A stretch of DNA of 64,000 bases from Leptotrichia sp. oral taxon 215 str. W9775 (GCF_000469505.1 NZ_KI272866.1:3454-67453); one strand, 5' to 3'; shown: positions 17,829 to 26,660, numbered from the stretch's first letter. The notes: generated by a model from the sequence alone, not told the origin. Numbers and translations are program-made.

Positions 17829-19308
17829 AATATATGAAAATCAGAATGAGCATAACTTAAAAAATGAAACTGAAAAAATTGAAATATCAGAAAAAAATAA
17901 AAAATTAGGAGAAATCAGGAAAGCAGAAATGTATCCGGAAACACTCTCAATAAAGCTTAGAATAACTTTCTGGTATACAGGACTTATAATTGGGATTGCA
18001 GTTTTATTTTTTGGAACAATGTTCTATATAAATGACTATGTAGTTAGAAATTCTGTTAATAACAGATTGAAAAAGACAGTTGAAAGAACTGTTGCAAATA
18101 TGGAATTTATAGATGGTCAGATTATACTTGATAATAATCTGGAAGCCACAGTCAATGAAATTTTTATTTCCATATATGACTCAGACAAGGAATTTATTTA
18201 CGGTGATTCCCATCTGGATTTTGAGTTTGCAGATGCCTTTTCAAATGGAAAGTCAGTAGTAAGAACCGTTCAGTATGAAAGTTCAAAATGGTATGTCTAT
18301 GAAATTAAAAAAGTAATAGAAGACTACGGAGTTATTTATGTAAGAGGGATAACTCCGGCATCAGGGATTGAAAAAAATCTGGAATCCATTATGAATATTT
18401 TTTTTGTAGTATTTCCATTTTTACTTGTAGTTTCTGCTTTAGGAGGATATCTTATAACAAAGAAGGCCTTTGAGCCAATAGAAAAAATAAGGGAAACTGC
18501 TGAAAAAATTAACGAAGGAAATGATCTGACAAAAAGAATTGATATAGGAAAAGGGAAGGATGAAATCTCTGTTCTGGCACATACATTTGACAAAATGTTT
18601 GACAGGCTGCAGAGTTCCTTTGACAGGGAAACCCAGTTCACTTCAGATGTATCGCATGAATTGAGGACGCCAATATCTGTTATAAGTTCACAAAGTCAGT
18701 ATGGCCTTAAATACGTTGAAATAAATGATGAAACAAGGGAAATATTTGAAAATATACTGGATGAGTCAAAAAAAATGACAAATCTTATTTCAAAACTGCT
18801 GATGCTTTCAAGAATGGATAAAGGAAGCCAGAAACTGACTATTGAAAATACTGATTTGAATGAAGTTGTTGAAATTGTTGTAGAAATGAAGATGGAAAAG
18901 GCAGAGGAAAAAAATATAACAATAGAAAGCAATATTAAAGAAAATTTATATGCTGATGTTGATAAATCAATGATAACACGGGTTTTCATAAACCTTATAG
19001 ATAATGCAATAACTTATGGAAAAGAAAATGGGAAAATATTGATAAAAGTTTTTCAGAATAAGGACAGGATTGTTTGTAAAGTTGAAGATGACGGTATTGG
19101 AATAGCAAAGGAACATATGGGAAAAATATGGAACCGTTTTTATCAGGTTGATTCATCGCGTTCGGGGGATAATTCAGGTCTTGGACTTTCACTTGTAAAA
19201 TGGATAATAGATGCCCATAAAGGTACGATAAATGTGGAAAGTGAGCTGGGAAAAGGAACTGTTTTTACATTTGAGTTTCCGTTAAAGAGTGAAAATTCTA
19301 ATAACTAA
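17821..19308 (+). CDS. Membrane sensor histidine kinase, second module
   Basis: 495 aa; ATG overlaps the regulator by 8 bp. A hydrophilic ~40-residue N-terminal extension (Asn/Glu/Lys-rich) precedes TM1 (51-70), an extracytoplasmic loop, TM2 (191-210), HAMP, HisKA with H279 (TSDVSHELRTP) and HATPase_c (NLIDNAITYG, DDGIGIA, GLGLSLV). The extension is absent from the paralogue at 5481. Probably acts with the PepSY protein encoded 34 bp downstream. Confidence 0.92.
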   Translation: MNKIYENQNEHNLKNETEKIEISEKNKKLGEIRKAEMYPETLSIKLRITFWYTGLIIGIAVLFFGTMFYINDYVVRNSVNNRLKKTVERTVANMEFIDGQIILDNNLEATVNEIFISIYDSDKEFIYGDSHLDFEFADAFSNGKSVVRTVQYESSKWYVYEIKKVIEDYGVIYVRGITPASGIEKNLESIMNIFFVVFPFLLVVSALGGYLITKKAFEPIEKIRETAEKINEGNDLTKRIDIGKGKDEISVLAHTFDKMFDRLQSSFDRETQFTSDVSHELRTPISVISSQSQYGLKYVEINDETREIFENILDESKKMTNLISKLLMLSRMDKGSQKLTIENTDLNEVVEIVVEMKMEKAEEKNITIESNIKENLYADVDKSMITRVFINLIDNAITYGKENGKILIKVFQNKDRIVCKVEDDGIGIAKEHMGKIWNRFYQVDSSRSGDNSGLGLSLVKWIIDAHKGTINVESELGKGTVFTFEFPLKSENSNN

Positions 19309-19342
19309 AAAAAAGGAAATTATATAAACAGGAGAAAAATAA

Positions 19343-20056
19343 ATGAAAAATAAAGCTTTAATAATATTAGGAATACTATTTTTAACATTTGGAGCACATG
19401 CTGAAAAAAGTAGTAAAATTTCTGTCAGAGTGAATAACTACAATGCAAAGATTACAAGTGAAGAAGCAAAAAATCTTGCGCTTAATCATTCCAGAGTATC
19501 GAAAACTTCGGCAAAAATTACAAAACTTATACTTGGAAAAGAAAATAAAAAACTTGTATATGAAGTTGAGTTTACTACGCTAAATAAAAAATATAGATAC
19601 GGAATAGATGCAAATACAGGACAAATATTGAATTATAGCCAAAAGAACAGGGATTATGCACTATCAGAAAATACAGCTGCTTCCAGATCGGAAATACCTG
19701 TTGCTCCAGCTCCTATAGCAGAAACTGGAAAACAGAGAAAAATTCAGGAAAAAGAAAATTCGAAGGATAACTTTGGAGCAAATTTAGGATTCTCTAACAG
19801 GGAAGCTGCTATATCTAATCCTGTTATGAATAGTAAAAAAGTAAATAACAGAAATTATACCAAAGTTAATTTAATTTCAGAGGAAGAAGCAAAAGGAATA
19901 ATACTTCATAATATTTCAGGTGCAACAGATTCAGATATAACAAGACTTGTAATAAAATATGAGAATAACAGGTTTATCTATTCAGGAAAGGTAAATTATG
20001 GAGGAAATGAATATGTCATCAAGCTGGATGGAGTAACTGGAAGTATAATAAAATAA
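19343..20056 (+). CDS. Exported protein with two PepSY-like domains
   Basis: 237 aa behind an AGGAGA site. A signal peptide (KNKALIILGILFLTFGAHA) precedes a first PepSY-like unit (ITSEEAKNLAL to YRYGIDANTGQILNYSQ), a ~70-residue polar linker and a second unit (SEEEAKGIILHNISG to YVIKLDGVTGSIIK). The two-unit form resembles a fusion of the tandem PepSY genes at 3542 and 3991. Placed in the same operon as regulator and kinase; likely the extracytoplasmic partner or a target. A strong terminator follows. Confidence 0.82.
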   Translation: MKNKALIILGILFLTFGAHAEKSSKISVRVNNYNAKITSEEAKNLALNHSRVSKTSAKITKLILGKENKKLVYEVEFTTLNKKYRYGIDANTGQILNYSQKNRDYALSENTAASRSEIPVAPAPIAETGKQRKIQEKENSKDNFGANLGFSNREAAISNPVMNSKKVNNRNYTKVNLISEEEAKGIILHNISGATDSDITRLVIKYENNRFIYSGKVNYGGNEYVIKLDGVTGSIIK

Positions 20057-20126
20057 ACAATAGGGGAATGATAGGGAAATATATACTGATCCAAAAAAGT
20101 TTGACAAATTAATTTAACCAACCAAT

Positions 20127-20170
20127 AAGGATTAATTTCTGTAAAAAGCAGGAATTAATCCTTTTAATTT
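20127..20170 (+). terminator. Strong intrinsic terminator; AT-rich gap follows
   Basis: The stem AAGGATTAATTTCTG against CAGGAATTAATCCTT (one wobble, 7-nt loop) is followed by TTAATTTT. From 20171 to 20475 the sequence is very AT-rich; I see no gene in it, only scattered short direct and inverted AT repeats and presumably the promoter for the lipoprotein gene. Confidence 0.88.
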
Positions 20171-20475
20171 TCACTTTATTCTTCTATTATTTATAATTTT
20201 CTATTTCTTCTTTCAGTTATTCTAATATTTTACAAATAAAAATCAAAGGAAAAACCTTGAAGTATATGATAATATTCAAAGAAATAAATTAATAACTGAT
20301 TATAGAATGATAATAAATAATTTTATTAAGATATAAATATTTCAAAAATAACACTTGAAAATAGAAAAAAATACAGCAAATAATAAAAAAGTTTCAATTT
20401 GAAATCTCATAACCAATTTCAGTTTAAATAAAATAACATATAGTCTTACAAATAATGAAAGGAAGTGCAAAAAGT

Positions 20476-21597
20476 ATGAAAAAAGTAGCAGTAATTCTTC
20501 TTATGCTCGCTTTTGTAATATCTTGCGGCAATAAGAAAAATGTAACTGAAAATAGCAAAAATTCTGGGGCAGTGGCAACAGTTAAACAGGAAAAACCGCA
20601 AAATCCACAAGGGCCTACAGTTTCTATGAATCAGGCTGATTTTAAGATAGAAAATAATTTTATTTACTATCAGGGAAATATTTTTACTGGAAAAGTTACG
20701 TTTGATAATAACATTAAAAATGGTTATATTCACGTAAGTAACGGAAAACTTGAAGGGGAATCAGAAATAAATTATAAATTAAGTGGATTAAAAAGAAAAG
20801 AAATTTACAAACAGGGGAAATTAATTAGTTTTTCTGTAACAGAAAATGGGATAACTACTGAAATTAATTTAACTGCTGATTCTGATTCGAATTCATTTAT
20901 GTCAAAAAATACTCCGGCAACAGTAAATACGAAATATGGGAAAAGTTCATATTTTATAAATCTTGAAAATGCAACAGGAAAAATGGAACTAAATGGGAAA
21001 TCTTATGATAATTTACATGCAGATGTAATGGAAGAAAATGTTCAGTCTGTCAGCTTAATTACTTCAGAAAATGGTGGAACTTATAGAATTACTTACACTT
21101 ACGACATATCTCAGGGAAAAATAATAGAGAGAAAATATAAATTAGATTCTAAAAATGCTAAAAGTGAAGTATTATCTGAAATAAAGGAACTGGCAGATAT
21201 TAATCTTAACTTCAGCAGTGGAATGGGAATGTTTGGAGAGCTGATTAATGCTTCAGGGACAACATCTCAAAACCCGGCTGTAACTGTACAGAATGGACAA
21301 AATGCAGCCAATACAGCTGGTGCTCCTGCGGGTCAGGATGATGATCTGGCAATTTTAGATAAAGTATATGATGAAGTAATGAATAAAAATAATACTGCAA
21401 TATTAAATAATTTTTCTAAAGAAAAGATAGGATATATAAGAAATACATTGTTTGCGAAAAAGGGGTATAAATTTAAAAATCCTAAATATGCAAATTATTT
21501 TTCACAAAAAAGCTGGTATAGAGGTATATATGACAGTGACGAACTGTTGAATCCAGATGAAAAGAGATTTGTTCTTATATTGAAAGAAAGAGAGTGA
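20476..21597 (+). CDS. Lipoprotein with C-terminal YARHG domain
   Basis: 373 aa from ATG 20476; the frame opens at 20455, but AAAGGAAGTG lies 10 bp upstream of 20476, which begins a lipoprotein signal (KKVAVILLMLAFVISC, lipidated C17). Residues ~55-120 have short repeats (YYQGNIFTGKVTFDN, GKLEGESEINY) like MORN/YwqK-type units. After an Ala/Asn/Gln-rich linker, the last ~80 residues (IGYIRNTLFAKKGYKF, FSQKSWYRG) match a YARHG domain, an extracellular module whose core is R-N-x-x-x-A-R/K-x-G-Y-x-F and W-Y. Function unknown; envelope-located. The next gene is 40 bp away and likely in the same operon. Confidence 0.75.
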   Translation: MKKVAVILLMLAFVISCGNKKNVTENSKNSGAVATVKQEKPQNPQGPTVSMNQADFKIENNFIYYQGNIFTGKVTFDNNIKNGYIHVSNGKLEGESEINYKLSGLKRKEIYKQGKLISFSVTENGITTEINLTADSDSNSFMSKNTPATVNTKYGKSSYFINLENATGKMELNGKSYDNLHADVMEENVQSVSLITSENGGTYRITYTYDISQGKIIERKYKLDSKNAKSEVLSEIKELADINLNFSSGMGMFGELINASGTTSQNPAVTVQNGQNAANTAGAPAGQDDDLAILDKVYDEVMNKNNTAILNNFSKEKIGYIRNTLFAKKGYKFKNPKYANYFSQKSWYRGIYDSDELLNPDEKRFVLILKERE

Positions 21598-21637
21598 TTT
21601 CAATTAAAAAATAATTTTATTATATTTAGGAGGAAAA

Positions 21638-23767
21638 ATGGATAATAACAAAAATATAAATGACAATATAGAAAACAATGTAAATAATATTGATAAAAAT
21701 TTAGATAATAGTATAAATACTCATAATACAGAAAGTTTAATAAATGTGAAAGAAATAAAACTGCTATTCTGGTTAAGTGGGGTAATTTTTGGGGTGCTGG
21801 CATTTGCACTTGTGAAAATGTTCAGTATTTTAGGACAGATTAGTGGAGGAAATCTTGGAGGTTTATTAGGTGAAGCACAGGGGGCATATAATTCATTAAA
21901 ATTAATAATAGCTGTCCTTATTATATTTATGGTTGCTAATATAGTAAATATTATTGCCATATTTAAAATAAGAAGCAAGGCGTTGCAGTCAAATCTTATG
22001 GAAAAGATGAAACTTCCTAATTATGCAAACCCTTTTAGACTGGCAATATGTCAATCTGCCATAATCATTTTAGCTATACTTGGGAAATTAGGAATTGCAG
22101 ATATATTTGGAAACTTGATTATAATTCTATATCTTGCTGGAATTTTAGGGTGTGTTGTATTTTCTTTTATGACATTATTAAAAAATTATCCTATTATATT
22201 TAATAAATCAGGTAATACGGCTAGTACGGCTAATAATGTCCTTAATACAAATGATGTTAATAATTTTGTCAATGCAGACAATAACAGCATTGTAAATACT
22301 GAAAATAATGTTCAAGATAATATACAGGGAAATGAAAATGTTTCTGCAAATAATACTGATAATAATTCACAAAAAGGATTTTTAGATAATCTTATGGAGA
22401 AAGATAATCCTGAAAATAAACTTTTTCTGAAAATAATATTCTGGTTAAGTACTGCTATTTCAGTTATGCTTCTTTATGGGGGAATAAAAGCAAATAGCTT
22501 AAATTCAAGTGCTAAAGACCTTGCTAACAGTGCAGGCTCAGGAAGTTTGGAAAATCTGTTTAATTCAGGAGTGAAAACACTTGGGAATGGGATGGGATTT
22601 TTATCACAGGCAAAAACAATGCAAGGAATAATGAACCTAATTATGGTTGCTGTAATTGCCGTTTCTATACTAATTTATCTTAAAGCAAAAAAAGAAAATA
22701 ATATACAAAAATTGAAAAACTTGAATTATTATTTTATCGGTGGATTAATAATTTTCGGGTTGCTGGAAATGTATTCGGTAAATGGAGTTATAAAGGCTCT
22801 TACATCAATTTCAGGAATGTTTGGAGCATTCGCAGGGGCAACACCAAATTTTGGACTGGTAAAAATTTCAGTAATTGGAACATTTATGGCGGCGTTAGGT
22901 TCAGCAGTAACCAATTATTTCTTTGTGTTTAAAGGAAAAAATATAGAAACTGGTGATATAAAATCAGAAATAAATACAGGAATAGAAAAAATAAATGCAC
23001 TGGATCCTGAGAAAAAGAAAAAATATAAAAAAATTGGATTGATAGCAGCAGGACTAGTCGTAATCTATTATATATGTACAAGTTTTATATTCCTGAGAAA
23101 TTTTGATATGAATAAATATTATACAGTTCAGATAGATGGAGTATCAGGAAAAGCAATAGCGACAGCAATTAACAATCCTAATTCACCATGGACAAAAAAT
23201 ATGGAGGCTGGAAAGAAATTAAGCAAAACAGATGAGTTTGCAGAAAATGGTCAGATTAATTTTATATTCTCCCAGTCTGAAGGATTAAAAAATGGAGATG
23301 TAGTAGATGTCACAGTAGAATATGACAAGGAAACAGCAAAAAGTATGAAAATCCGTCCTAAAAATACAAAATTTAAAGTAAAAGTTGAAGGACTTCCTGA
23401 ATATGCATCAGATGCAAATCAGATAAAAAATTTGAAAAACTACATAACGAAAATAGCACAGAAGGAAATTGAAAAGGAACTGGAAAATAATAATTATAAT
23501 TCATTTAATGTATCAAATATATATTATAAGAAAAATGAAGATGGAAATCTGGAGATAAGATACTTTATTCAAAAAACTTCAAATGGATATTTTGGAGGTT
23601 CAAGTTTTGAAGGGATTGGAATAGGTGGAATTGTTTTAGATAAAAACAAAAATATTGTTTCATATGAAAGATTAGCACCTAAAAACAGTTATAGCGGAGA
23701 TCAGTATAATAACTTTGCCGAAGTGGAAGCAACAATGGCATCAGAAGGATTTACAATTTTAAATTAA
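21638..23767 (+). CDS. Polytopic membrane protein with duplicated TM unit and extracytoplasmic C-terminal domain
   Basis: 709 aa behind AGGAGG. Two homologous halves each begin with an Asn/Asp-rich cytoplasmic stretch followed by LFWLSGVIFGVLAFAL or IFWLSTAISVMLLYGG and three further TM segments (residues ~45-190 and ~265-430). A last TM (near 466-482) leads to a ~220-residue outside domain with VQIDGVSGKAIATA and SQSEGLKNGDVVDVTVEY. That Q-x-x-G-x-x-G...L-x-N-G-D pattern is common in Gram-positive membrane proteins with N-terminal zinc ribbons; here no zinc ribbon is seen. Not recognised beyond that; likely envelope function together with the upstream lipoprotein. Confidence 0.75.
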   Translation: MDNNKNINDNIENNVNNIDKNLDNSINTHNTESLINVKEIKLLFWLSGVIFGVLAFALVKMFSILGQISGGNLGGLLGEAQGAYNSLKLIIAVLIIFMVANIVNIIAIFKIRSKALQSNLMEKMKLPNYANPFRLAICQSAIIILAILGKLGIADIFGNLIIILYLAGILGCVVFSFMTLLKNYPIIFNKSGNTASTANNVLNTNDVNNFVNADNNSIVNTENNVQDNIQGNENVSANNTDNNSQKGFLDNLMEKDNPENKLFLKIIFWLSTAISVMLLYGGIKANSLNSSAKDLANSAGSGSLENLFNSGVKTLGNGMGFLSQAKTMQGIMNLIMVAVIAVSILIYLKAKKENNIQKLKNLNYYFIGGLIIFGLLEMYSVNGVIKALTSISGMFGAFAGATPNFGLVKISVIGTFMAALGSAVTNYFFVFKGKNIETGDIKSEINTGIEKINALDPEKKKKYKKIGLIAAGLVVIYYICTSFIFLRNFDMNKYYTVQIDGVSGKAIATAINNPNSPWTKNMEAGKKLSKTDEFAENGQINFIFSQSEGLKNGDVVDVTVEYDKETAKSMKIRPKNTKFKVKVEGLPEYASDANQIKNLKNYITKIAQKEIEKELENNNYNSFNVSNIYYKKNEDGNLEIRYFIQKTSNGYFGGSSFEGIGIGGIVLDKNKNIVSYERLAPKNSYSGDQYNNFAEVEATMASEGFTILN

Positions 23768-23784
23768 GATTTTAATATAAGTAG

Positions 23785-23964
23785 ATAAAACAAGGAATAA
23801 TTCTGGAATATGAAAAGAATGCAGAAATTATTAATGTTCCATTTACAGGATATAACTGGCCAAATGAAGGAGCATCAAGAAGTGATACAGAAGAAGTAAT
23901 CAAAGATAGATTTTATATTGAAGATATATATCCAATAGAAACAGATAATGTAAATAAAAAATAA
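23785..23964 (+). pseudogene. C-terminal gene remnant without start
   Basis: A 59-codon open frame follows TAG 23782-23784 and ends TAA 23962-23964. It reads as normal protein (EKNAEIINVPFTGYNWPNEG and RFYIEDIYPIETDN) but has neither ATG/GTG/TTG near its beginning nor a ribosome site. Family not recognised. It is likely what remains of a deleted gene between the membrane protein and the convergent small chaperone gene. Confidence 0.5.
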
Positions 23965-23975
23965 ATAACAGATAA

Positions 23976-24006
23976 AGAGCCACTGCCAGTACCCAGTAGC
24001 TCTTTT
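23976..24006. terminator. Bidirectional terminator between convergent genes
   Basis: The stem AGAGC-CACTG against CAGTAGCTCT is followed by TTTTT on the plus strand and preceded by an A-rich stretch that serves the minus strand. It separates plus-strand remnants from the minus-strand heavy-metal gene. Confidence 0.75.
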
Positions 24007-24011
24007 TCTAT

Positions 24012-24227
24012 TTATACATTCTCTACAGTTGTAGGAGTGAATCCTACAGATTTTATTAAATCTGAAATAATTTTATCATCTACTTCTGAAGAAAATTCAA
24101 TTTCTGCATTCTTATTATCAAGATTTACTTTTACATCTTCAGTTTCAGGAAGTCCGTATAAGGCATCTTCCACTTTTTTTGCACAGTGTGAACAGCTCAT
24201 TCCCTCAATTCCAACAATTTTTTTCAT
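24012..24227 (-). CDS. copZ: Heavy-metal-associated (HMA) copper-chaperone-like protein
   Basis: 71 aa from the ATG at 24227; the frame also opens at 24236, but GGAG lies ~8 bp before 24227. A single HMA domain: the metal-binding GMSCSHC is followed by KKVEDALYGLPE and VKVNLDNKNAEIEF. Proteins of this size carry Cu(I) to P-type ATPases or sense it. No ATPase is in the window, so copZ is the best guess; mercury-type MerP is less likely because no mer genes are seen. The promoter carries a TACA-NN-TGTA box (see next entry), the operator form of CopY/BlaI-type repressors. Confidence 0.8.
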   Translation of the reverse strand: MKKIVGIEGMSCSHCAKKVEDALYGLPETEDVKVNLDNKNAEIEFSSEVDDKIISDLIKSVGFTPTTVENV

Positions 24228-24254
24228 ACTAATCATCTCCTATATAGTTATATA

Positions 24255-24287
24255 TACAAATGTATCACTAATTAGTGATATTGTCAA
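24255..24287 (-). promoter_or_regulatory. Promoter of the HMA gene with two palindromic operators
   Basis: On the minus strand, TTGACA (24282-24287) is followed after 17 nt by TACATT (24259-24264). The spacer is almost entirely a perfect 18-bp palindrome TATCACTAATTAGTGATA (24263-24280), and the -10 overlaps TACATTTGTA (24255-24264), which fits TACANNTGTA. Two operators overlapping the polymerase site imply tight repression, possibly by two different regulators. Confidence 0.65.
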
Positions 24288-24374
24288 GAAAAAATATTGA
24301 ATAGCAGTTCTATTTACAAATAATAGTATAAAATGTATAATAAATTAATATTTTAAAAAGAAGGTGGATAAAAA

Positions 24375-24983
24375 ATGAATCATTATTTTTCAGAAAAGCC
24401 TGAAATAAAATCTGAAAAAAGAATAATAAAATATACAATACAGAATAAAAAATTTGAATTTATAACAGATAATGGAGTATTTTCAAAATCAAAGGTTGAT
24501 TTTGGAACTGATTTGCTGCTAAATGAATTTTTAAAGAAAAATAGGAACTTGAAATCTGAAGGAATTAAAATTTTAGATATAGGCTGCGGTTACGGTGTTG
24601 TTTCTGTAATACTTAAATCCTTTTATCCTGAAGCTTCAGTAACTTTGTCCGATGTTAACGAGAGGGCACTTGAATTAAGTGAAGAAAATTTGAAGAAATA
24701 TAATATAAATGGTTATGAGATAATAAAATCAAATGCATTTGAGAAAATTGAAGGGAAATTTGATATGATTTTGTCAAATCCCCCAATAAGGGCAGGAAAA
24801 GATACTATCTTTAAAATTTATACGGAAGCCTATGAACATTTAAATAAAGACGGGGAATTTTACTGTGTAATACAGACAAAACATGGAGCCAAGAGTACCC
24901 AGAAAAAATTAGTGGAAATTTTTGGAAACTGTGATACAGTTACAATTGACGGGGGATATAGAATTTTTCTTTCAAAAAAATAG
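24375..24983 (+). CDS. RsmC-like class I SAM methyltransferase
   Basis: 202 aa behind AAGGTGG. Motif I is ILDIGCGYGVVSVIL, the acidic post-I is TLSDVNERALEL, and motif IV is LSNPPIRAGKD. N-P-P-I-R-A-G-K is characteristic of the RsmC/RlmG group that methylates the exocyclic N2 of guanine in rRNA. At 202 aa it has only the catalytic domain, lacking the N-terminal half of E. coli RsmC, as is normal for this subgroup in Firmicutes-like bacteria. Confidence 0.85.
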   Translation: MNHYFSEKPEIKSEKRIIKYTIQNKKFEFITDNGVFSKSKVDFGTDLLLNEFLKKNRNLKSEGIKILDIGCGYGVVSVILKSFYPEASVTLSDVNERALELSEENLKKYNINGYEIIKSNAFEKIEGKFDMILSNPPIRAGKDTIFKIYTEAYEHLNKDGEFYCVIQTKHGAKSTQKKLVEIFGNCDTVTIDGGYRIFLSKK

Positions 24984-25099
24984 AATTAATAAAAACAAAT
25001 TTTAAACTTTAAAAATTCTGAAGATATTTTATTAGTGGAAAAAATAGAAAATCACAAAAATAAAAAATTAAATAGTAAAAAAATTTTATCATCAAATAT

Positions 25100-25128
25100 T
25101 TGACAATCAAAATAAAATGTGGTATATT
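25100..25128 (+). promoter_or_regulatory. Consensus sigma-70 promoter for flavodoxin
   Basis: TTGACA at 25100-25105, a 17-nt spacer and TATATT at 25123-25128, about 40 bp before the flavodoxin ATG. One of the strongest promoters in the window by consensus. Confidence 0.8.
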
Positions 25129-25168
25129 CTATTAGTAAACTTGAAACTATATATTGGAGGAATGGAAC

Positions 25169-25663
25169 ATGGCAAAAATTGGAATTTTTTACGGATCGAC
25201 AACGGGAGTATGTGAAGACGTTGCGAATAAAATTGCAGAACAGCTAGGAGATGCTGATGTGTATAACATCGCAGGTAACGAAGACAAACTTGGAGATTAC
25301 GATGTTTTAATTCTAGGTACTTCAACTTGGGGATTTGGAGAACTGCAAGCAGACTGGATAGATTCAGTAGATGCTTTAGGTAGCCTTGATTTAAATGGTA
25401 AAAAAGTTGCATACTTTGGAACTGGTGACCAATCAAGTTTCGGTGATACATTTATAGATGGTATTGCATTACTTAATGATGAAATTGAAAAAACAGGAGC
25501 AACAGTTGTAGGACATACAAGTACAGACGGTTATGATTTCAGTGAATCTAAAGCAGTAGTAGATTCAGAATTCTTAGGATTAGCTATTGACGAAGTTAAT
25601 CAATCAGATTTGACTGATGAAAGGATAGAAGCATGGACGACGGAGTTAAAAAAAGTTTTATAA
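25169..25663 (+). CDS. Flavodoxin
   Basis: 164 aa from ATG 25169 with GGAGGA ~8 bp upstream; the longer frame from TTG 25154 would include that site. The FMN phosphate loop is GIFYGSTTGVCEDVA. Loops around the isoalloxazine are LGTSTWGFGELQADW and GTGDQSSFGDTF. A long-chain flavodoxin by length, serving as a one- or two-electron carrier in place of ferredoxin, especially under iron limitation. Overlaps the downstream DUF2023 gene by 31 bp, a link seen also in Helicobacter and relatives. Confidence 0.93.
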   Translation: MAKIGIFYGSTTGVCEDVANKIAEQLGDADVYNIAGNEDKLGDYDVLILGTSTWGFGELQADWIDSVDALGSLDLNGKKVAYFGTGDQSSFGDTFIDGIALLNDEIEKTGATVVGHTSTDGYDFSESKAVVDSEFLGLAIDEVNQSDLTDERIEAWTTELKKVL

Positions 25664-26034
25664 AATATAATTATGAACTTTTTGCACATCACCTGTATGA
25701 ACTTGACAAAGGGTTAAGACATTTAGTATTACATACTGCACCTATTGAGGTTGTAGATGATATGATAAGAAAGCTAAAAAAGAATGATGTGCCATTTCAT
25801 ATTCAGGAATTGAGTTGTGGTAAAATTAATTTGTTTTTCGGTGAAAGAGAATGTGTGGAAACAATTAAAAAGTTTAAAAACAAAGCTCTTAACAAATATA
25901 CACCGGAAGAAGATTTTATACTTGGAATTCTTTTGGGATATGATCCGTTGAAACAAACTAAGAGATATTTGAAATTCAAAAATGCATGTTTAGCTATTGA
26001 AAAGTACGAAAAAGATGAAATGAATATTTATTAA
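25633..26034 (+). CDS. DUF2023 family protein
   Basis: 133 aa. The ATG at 25633 lies inside the flavodoxin gene, so translation is coupled. Recognisable family features: FAHHLYELDKGLRHLVLHT near the N-terminus, INLFFGERECVE in the middle and TPEEDFILGILLGYD near the C-terminus. The function of DUF2023 is unknown; constant association with flavodoxin suggests an accessory to it. No signal or TM segment. Confidence 0.8.
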   Translation: MDDGVKKSFIKYNYELFAHHLYELDKGLRHLVLHTAPIEVVDDMIRKLKKNDVPFHIQELSCGKINLFFGERECVETIKKFKNKALNKYTPEEDFILGILLGYDPLKQTKRYLKFKNACLAIEKYEKDEMNIY

Positions 26035-26169
26035 ATAGAATGTAAGATATTTATTATAAATAAGTCTATTTTAAAGACGGGAAACATATAACAATGTGAT
26101 TTTAGCTATATTATATATAACTAAAATAAATCAATTTTCACGAGTTGATTTTCTCTCCAAAAAGCAAAT

Positions 26170-26200
26170 AAGTCGGCGTATCCACAGCGTCGGCTTTTTT
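26170..26200 (+). terminator. Terminator after flavodoxin-DUF2023
   Basis: Arms AAGTCGGCG and CGTCGGCTT pair with two G-U wobbles, followed by TTTTTT. A further AT-rich hairpin (arms ATTTTAG and CTAAAAT) lies near 26098-26128. Confidence 0.75.
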
Positions 26201-26316
26201 GTATAATCTTTTTTTATAAAAAAAATAATTTAAAATTAAGCTAGAAATTTCACAATTTTTTTAGTATAATAGAAATATAAAAACAAAGAAGTCGTATTAT
26301 AAATGAAAAAAATGAG

Positions 26317-26490
26317 ATGGAAATATTTTTTCATAATCTAAAATCACGCACACGTACAAAGCAAGGAATAAATTTTAGTTTTATGGAAACGATTGATCAG
26401 TTTTTTGAGAATAAGGACTATGAAAATTTATTGTATTATTTTGATTATAAGATTTTTTTGTCTGATTATAATGATATTTATGAAGAATAA
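26317..26490 (+). CDS. Small ORF of unknown nature, possibly a gene remnant
   Basis: A 57-codon ORF from ATG 26317 to TAA 26488-26490 in the 810-bp gap before the riboswitch. The product looks protein-like (KSRTRTKQGINFSF, then METIDQFFENKDYENLLYYF) with an acidic end. The upstream region AAAAAAATGAG gives no clear ribosome site, so it may be the C-terminal relic of a lost gene. No family recognised. Confidence 0.3.
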   Translation: MEIFFHNLKSRTRTKQGINFSFMETIDQFFENKDYENLLYYFDYKIFLSDYNDIYEE

Positions 26491-26583
26491 AATTTATAAA
26501 AGTAAAAGTTCAAATGAAAAATAAATTATATGCCTTACAATGCTTAGCTTTGAAAATGTTTTTAAAAATATATTGAAGGAGAC

Positions 26584-26612
26584 TTGACTAAGTTGTAAAT
26601 GTGAGGTATAAT
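26584..26612 (+). promoter_or_regulatory. Promoter of the glycine reductase operon
   Basis: TTGACT (26584-26589), a 17-nt spacer and a perfect TATAAT (26607-26612) lie just upstream of the glycine riboswitch; transcription would begin near 26619. Confidence 0.8.
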
Positions 26613-26660
26613 CATTTTAGATGGCAAAATATTACAATGATAACTGAATTATGGATGAAG

